Below, piece by piece: positions 60,511 through 64,000 of a stretch of DNA of 64,000 nucleotides (positions are counted from its first letter, which is position 1; each line of letters starts with the position of its first letter). The notes below the pieces were generated by a model, which saw nothing but the letters and a program-made list of their open reading frames with translations, was not told where the DNA came from and made no database searches. Location: positions 1,612,001-1,676,000 of the forward strand of contig CAVYWD010000002.1 of the NCBI GenBank assembly GCA_963772225.1, read 5' to 3'. The translations under genes were made by a program, and so were the position numbers. The stretch is from CAVYWD01 sp963772225 (GTDB lineage: Bacteria > Myxococcota > Myxococcia > Myxococcales > UBA5297).

Positions 60511-61107
60511 TTAGCTCGGCTCTTCGAGGGCCTTCATGATCAAGGGGACCATTCGCCGCGCGGTGGCCCCGGGCATCCCCGCCCTGATCATGGCCCGCAA
60601 GCCGGCCATGGCCATGACGAGGTAGGCGGCCAGGTCCTCCGCGTTGGCCTCCGGCGCCAGCTCACCCTCCGCTTGCGCCCGGCGCACCGCCTTCCGGAAG
60701 ATGTCGCGAAAGCGCTTCAGCCCCTTGGCCACCAGCTCCGCGAGCTCCGGCTCCCGATGGCCCAGCTCGGTGGCGGAGTTGCTGATCAGGCGACCCATGG
60801 CGCCGGCGGGAAGGCCGGCGGTACCGGCCACCTCCCCGAAGACCTCTTCGATGAAGCGGCGCCCCGACGGCGCCCGGTCGAGGCGCTCCGAGAGGTCCGA
60901 CCCGAGGCTGTCCCGATAGCGGGCGATTGCCCGCTCGAACAGGTCGCGCTTGCTCCCGAAGGCCTGGTAGAGGCTGCTCTTGGAGAGCTCCATGGCGGAG
61001 AGCAGGTCGGTCATCGAGGCGGCCTCGAAGCCCTTTCGCCAGAAGACCTCCACCGCAGCGTCCAGCGCGCGGTCCGGGTCGAATTCGAGCGGTCGTCCCA
61101 GGGTCAT
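60511..61107 (-). CDS. TetR family transcriptional regulator
   Basis: A 198-residue repressor. The helix-turn-helix is FEAASMTDLLSAMELSKSSLYQAFGSKRDLF (about 25-55). The ligand domain follows, with a conserved GCLxx-like region replaced by PAGAMGRLI. ATG 61107 is chosen because the palindrome GGACCGCGCGGTCC ends 13 bases upstream. Its own operator indicates autoregulation, and the copy before the redoxin gene (71 bases downstream of this gene) indicates the regulated target. Possible signals are reactive oxygen or electrophiles. Confidence 0.9.
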   Translation of the reverse strand: MTLGRPLEFDPDRALDAAVEVFWRKGFEAASMTDLLSAMELSKSSLYQAFGSKRDLFERAIARYRDSLGSDLSERLDRAPSGRRFIEEVFGEVAGTAGLPAGAMGRLISNSATELGHREPELAELVAKGLKRFRDIFRKAVRRAQAEGELAPEANAEDLAAYLVMAMAGLRAMIRAGMPGATARRMVPLIMKALEEPS

Positions 61108-61119
61108 GAGGTCTTTATA

Positions 61120-61133
61120 GGACCGCGCGGTCC
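61120..61133. promoter_or_regulatory. TetR autoregulatory operator
   Basis: GGACCGCGCGGTCC, a perfect palindrome, lies 13-26 bases upstream of the TetR start and shares all twelve arm bases with the site at 60479-60492. Confidence 0.75.
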
Positions 61134-61155
61134 ACAAGTCAAGCCGCCGCAGCAC

Positions 61156-61626
61156 CTATGCCCGCTCTCTGCTGGTACGGGGAGCCTGCAGGTGAAGCCG
61201 GCCTATCTCCGAGGCGCGCGACCTCGACGTCTTCCTCGCTCGGCTGGCCAGCGCCGCGATGATCGGGCACGGCGCCTCGGGATCCAGGCATGGCGCCCCG
61301 AGCAGGCCCGCAATGGCGCGGCGCATTTCGCGGAGATCGGCGATTCGAGCGTCGATCTCCGCGAGCTTTTCTGTGCCGGCGCGGACCGCGTCCGCTCGGC
61401 GCAAGGCCCTGCGGCGCGAGAGCGCGAGCATCGCGCCGAGCTCCGCAAGGGAGAAGCCGAGCTCGGGCGCGCGCCGGAGGAAGAGCACTCGGTCGACGTC
61501 GGCCGCCTCGTAGCGACGATAGCCGGCGGGCGAGCGCGACGCGGGCGTGAGCAAGCCGCGGCGCTCGTAGAAGCGCAGGGTCGAGATGCGCACGCCCGCG
61601 GCGCGGGCCAGTTCGCCGATGGTCAT
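61156..61626 (-). CDS. MerR family transcriptional regulator
   Basis: A 156-residue activator. The N-terminal winged helix reads MTIGELARAAGVRISTLRFYERRGLL and then RSPAGYRRYEAADV, typical of MerR proteins. A dimerisation coiled coil follows, and Cys residues lie near 120-127 (PCLDPEAPCPI), which could bind metal or sense redox as in SoxR/ZntR-type members. Its ATG overlaps the stop of the membrane protein gene (ATGA), so both are read from the MerR-type promoter at 62083-62113. Confidence 0.9.
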   Translation of the reverse strand: MTIGELARAAGVRISTLRFYERRGLLTPASRSPAGYRRYEAADVDRVLFLRRAPELGFSLAELGAMLALSRRRALRRADAVRAGTEKLAEIDARIADLREMRRAIAGLLGAPCLDPEAPCPIIAALASRARKTSRSRASEIGRLHLQAPRTSRERA

Positions 61627-62075
61627 GCCGCCATCGTAGCGCCGGGGTCTGCGGGCGAGGCAGCGGCCTTGAGCACCGCCCGGCCCTGCCAGAGGCCCCA
61701 GCCGATCTCCGGCACGATGAACCCCGCGACCACCGGCGACGCGCCGTGCCAGAGCGCGTACGCCATCCACGCGGAGAAGAGCGCGCGCGCTGCCGTGTCG
61801 GCTGCGCCGAGGAGCATGACGGGCGCTCGCAGCCGCACGATCGACCAGACGACGACGAGACTGCCCATGAGGCAGGCGAAGAGCAGAGGCACCGCTCCGT
61901 CGAGAGTGGGCGGCGCACCGGGCAGGTGCAGCGCGAGATGGGCGCTCGCGAGGAGATCAGCGACGAGGCGCGCAGTCCACGGCGTGGCGAAGGGCGCCGT
62001 GACCACGAGGTCGTAGGCGGCGGAGAGCGCGACGATGCGGGCGACGGGAGGCGGCGTGGGGGTGTCGAGGTTCAT
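61623..62075 (-). CDS. Small polytopic membrane protein controlled by MerR
   Basis: A 150-residue protein with about four hydrophobic segments and no recognised motif. ATG 62075 begins MNLDTPTPPPVARIVALSAA. It is the first gene of a two-gene operon with a MerR regulator and is therefore the probable target of that regulator. Its small size and membrane character would fit a sensor or detoxification protein; I cannot name the family. Confidence 0.7.
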   Translation of the reverse strand: MNLDTPTPPPVARIVALSAAYDLVVTAPFATPWTARLVADLLASAHLALHLPGAPPTLDGAVPLLFACLMGSLVVVWSIVRLRAPVMLLGAADTAARALFSAWMAYALWHGASPVVAGFIVPEIGWGLWQGRAVLKAAASPADPGATMAA

Positions 62076-62082
62076 CGCTGCA

Positions 62083-62113
62083 GCGTGCACCCTGCACCGC
62101 AGTGCAGGGTCAA
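62083..62113 (-). promoter_or_regulatory. MerR-type promoter with palindrome in a 19-bp spacer
   Basis: On the minus strand TTGACC (62113-62108) is a good -35 element. The spacer contains the perfect palindrome ACCCTGCAC/GTGCAGGGT with a 4-base centre (62089-62110), overlapping the -35. The -10 candidate begins at 62088, giving the long 19-bp spacer typical of MerR-activated promoters; its sequence is poor. Confidence 0.75.
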
Positions 62114-62260
62114 GCGCGATTCTTCGGATCCACTTCTCGGGCGTGGAGCCGTCAAGGCGGCAAGGGCGGAGGAAATGCGAGGAGCTCCCGCTTTCCTTGC
62201 CAGGCGTCGCCGCTCCGCTCACCCTCAACCTGACCTCGCAGTGTCCCGCGAAAGGGCCGC

Positions 62261-63187
62261 TCAACTTTCCTGGTGCGGTCGCCTGGGTCTCGGTCGAGGA
62301 CGATTGAGCTCACGGGCGCTACTTGCTCGCGCCCGGGCGCCTCGCGCCGCGGCGCGAACGGACTCGGCGAGCGTCGCGATCGCGGGGAGCCGCGGGGCCA
62401 CCCGAAGCCGCACCACGCCCGCCGTCACCCGGCCGATTTCCGGCGGCACCGGCTCCATCATCAGCCTCGCCGCGTGAGGTGAACGGTCGATCACCCGGCG
62501 CGGCAGGAGCGTCCAACCGAGGCCGGCCGCGACACACCCCAAGATGCCCTCGAGGGTGCCGAACTCCATGACGTCGGAAGTGGCGTGGCCGATGACTCGC
62601 TGCCAGGCCAGCGCCCGCGCGCGGTACGCGCACCCGTCGCGGAAGAGGATTGCGGGCTGCTGCACCAAATCGACGCCCTCCGCGGCGACCTGCACGAGCT
62701 CCTCGACGACCAGCTCCTCGAACTCGAGGTCTGGGTGGCTGACTGGGCCACTGACGAGCGCGCAGTCGATGGCGTGGGCGAGCACCTTCTCCACCAGCGC
62801 AGCCGCAGTGTCGGTCCCGACGCGCAGGCTCAGGGCTGGGTGTTTGGCGCGCATCGCGGCGAGCGCGGACGGCAGGTACAGGAAGGCGAAGCTTTCCGTC
62901 GCGCCGACGCGGAGCTCTCCGGCGCCGTCCCCCACCTGTCGGAGAGCGGCGACGGTCTGGCGCTCCAGAGCGAGGAGCCGCCGCGCGTAGTCGAGCAGCA
63001 CCCGGCCCGCCGGCGCCAGCTCGAGTCCGCGCCCGGTGCGAAAGAAGAGCTCCGCGCCCAGCTCGACCTCCAGCCGCTGAATGCGGCTCGTCACGTTCGA
63101 CTGCACGGTGTGCAGCTTGCGCGAAGCGGCGAGCACCCCGCCCTCTTCGACCACGGCCTGAAACGTTCGAAGCGCGAGGAGCTCCAT
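62261..63187 (-). CDS. LysR family transcriptional regulator
   Basis: A 308-residue regulator. The N-terminal helix-turn-helix reads MELLALRTFQAVVEEGGVLA, then SRKLHTVQSNVTSRIQRLE and FFRTGRGLELAPAGRVLLDYA, classic LysR. The substrate-binding domain (about 90-290) follows, and the last 20 residues are an Arg/Pro tail. It is divergent from the YbfB-like transporter with 99 bases between, the usual LysR arrangement, so the transporter is its likely target. ATG 63187 is chosen on domain grounds. Confidence 0.92.
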   Translation of the reverse strand: MELLALRTFQAVVEEGGVLAASRKLHTVQSNVTSRIQRLEVELGAELFFRTGRGLELAPAGRVLLDYARRLLALERQTVAALRQVGDGAGELRVGATESFAFLYLPSALAAMRAKHPALSLRVGTDTAAALVEKVLAHAIDCALVSGPVSHPDLEFEELVVEELVQVAAEGVDLVQQPAILFRDGCAYRARALAWQRVIGHATSDVMEFGTLEGILGCVAAGLGWTLLPRRVIDRSPHAARLMMEPVPPEIGRVTAGVVRLRVAPRLPAIATLAESVRAAARGARARASSARELNRPRPRPRRPHQES

Positions 63188-63286
63188 GGTGTATCTCCAT
63201 TGCCGAACGGTTCGTTCTGAACAAATCGTTTGCGCAGATACCCTACCGTCGACATCGTGGGCCCAGCAAGCCGCGGAGGCGACCCC
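63188..63286. promoter_or_regulatory. Divergent LysR-MFS intergenic region
   Basis: Ninety-nine bases between two diverging genes. It contains T-N11-A-type near-palindromes such as the stretch around CGAACGGTTCGTTC, possible LysR contacts. No single site is certain. Confidence 0.4.
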
Positions 63287-64000
63287 ATGGATGAGATGGA
63301 CGAGCGCGCGAACCGAACGAGGGTGTTGGCCGGAGGGATCTTCAGCCTCGTGCTGACGATGGGCGTGGCCCGCTTCCCCTACACGCCCCTCTTGCCGCTG
63401 ATGCAAAGGCAGGCTGGGCTCGGCGTCGCCGAGGCCGGTTGGTTGGCGGCGATCCACTACGTCGGCTATCTGTGCGGAGCCGTCGTGGCGTCGGCGCTGA
63501 GCGACTCGAGGCTCAAGGACCGGATGTACCGGTTGGGGCTCGTCGTCGCCGTCGCCAGCACGGCGGCGATGGGCCTGACGACCCACTTCTACGCCTGGGC
63601 GGTGGCGCGCTGGTTCGCCGGCGTGGGCACCGCCGCGGGCATGTTGCTCGGCACCGGCCTGGTGTTGAGCTGGCTCATGCGCCGCGGCTACCGAAGCGAG
63701 CTGGGCATCCATTTCTCGGGCATCGGCCTGGGCATCGCCGCGAGCGCGGTCGGCGTCGAGCTGATGAGCCGGTGGCTCGACTGGCAGGGGCAGTGGCTGG
63801 CCTTTTCCGCCCTCGGCTGCGCCCTCTTGGTTCCGTCGCTGCGGTGGGTGCCGCGGCCGGACAGGGGCCCCGCTGCCAAGCGCGACGGTGCCATGGCGGA
63901 CCAGCCCCCCAGCGCGCTCTTTCTCCAACTGCTGATGGCCGCCTATTTCTGTGCCGGAGTCGGGTACGTGGTGAGCACCACGTTCATCGTCGCCATCGTC
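63287..64000 (+). CDS. YbfB/YjiJ-type MFS transporter, 5' part
   Basis: The first 238 residues of a transporter that runs off the window. GGAGG lies just upstream of ATG 63287. Several membrane segments are visible, with FSLVLTMGVARFPYTPLLP in the first and the YVGYLCGAV pattern in the second. This matches the YbfB/YjiJ branch of MFS transporters. Its divergent partner is a LysR regulator. The substrate is not known. Confidence 0.85.
   Translation, partial: MDEMDERANRTRVLAGGIFSLVLTMGVARFPYTPLLPLMQRQAGLGVAEAGWLAAIHYVGYLCGAVVASALSDSRLKDRMYRLGLVVAVASTAAMGLTTHFYAWAVARWFAGVGTAAGMLLGTGLVLSWLMRRGYRSELGIHFSGIGLGIAASAVGVELMSRWLDWQGQWLAFSALGCALLVPSLRWVPRPDRGPAAKRDGAMADQPPSALFLQLLMAAYFCAGVGYVVSTTFIVAIV

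Overview
The window is a 64 kb piece of a GC-rich bacterial chromosome, most likely from a myxobacterium-like member of the Myxococcota. The evidence is a protein ending in a MYXO-CTERM-type tail (24622-27273), a protein with an AgmX/PglI-like C-terminal domain (27341-28942), Cys-rich duplicated modules of the myxobacterial type (29981-31336), very high GC at third codon positions, and many secreted lipoproteins. No rRNA, tRNA, CRISPR array, phage gene or intact insertion sequence was recognised.

Layout. 1-5.7 kb: the end of an unknown gene, an OmpA-like protein, a decayed stretch and a large YfhO-like membrane protein. 5.7-44.3 kb: a coherent accessory block. It opens with a TetR regulator and contains a secreted lipase, a Kelch lipoprotein, an alpha/beta hydrolase, a four-gene ole (long-chain olefin/beta-lactone) operon, two paralogous sets of genes for a LolCDE/MacB-like ABC transporter plus a LolA-like carrier and a beta-barrel, several surface or envelope proteins (MYXO-CTERM protein, OmpA/AgmX protein, Ig-like protein, OmpW family protein, START-domain protein), a methyltransferase and a GNAT acetyltransferase. 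44.5-57.7 kb: ordinary genes (NtrC-type regulator, Crp/Fnr regulator, two phosphoribosyltransferases, membrane enzymes, RluA-type pseudouridine synthase). 57.9-64 kb: a diheme cytochrome and several regulator/target pairs (TetR with a redoxin, MerR with a membrane protein, LysR with an MFS transporter).

The main discovery candidate is that the 5.7-44.3 kb block looks like one regulon. Ten intergenic sites carry an imperfect palindrome TACC-N4-GGTA. At eight of them there are two copies exactly 22 bp apart, and at four the upstream copy overlaps a TANNNT -10-like hexamer. They precede the lipase, the Kelch lipoprotein, the hydrolase, the ole operon, both transport operons and the surface-protein operons. 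None was seen outside this block, and the only intact regulator gene inside it is the TetR protein at 5720-6496. My inference is a TetR-controlled system that makes long-chain hydrocarbons or beta-lactones from acyl-CoA (OleA, OleBC fusion, OleD) and remodels or exports lipids through the envelope.

Two further points stand out. The ole operon holds a second OleA/FabH-like protein that lacks all three catalytic residues and directly follows the intact OleA, which suggests a heterodimeric condensing enzyme. The block also carries scars: a fragment of an RluA-type gene whose intact relative lies 50 kb away, and remnants of other genes beside regulon operators, which suggests repeated rearrangement.
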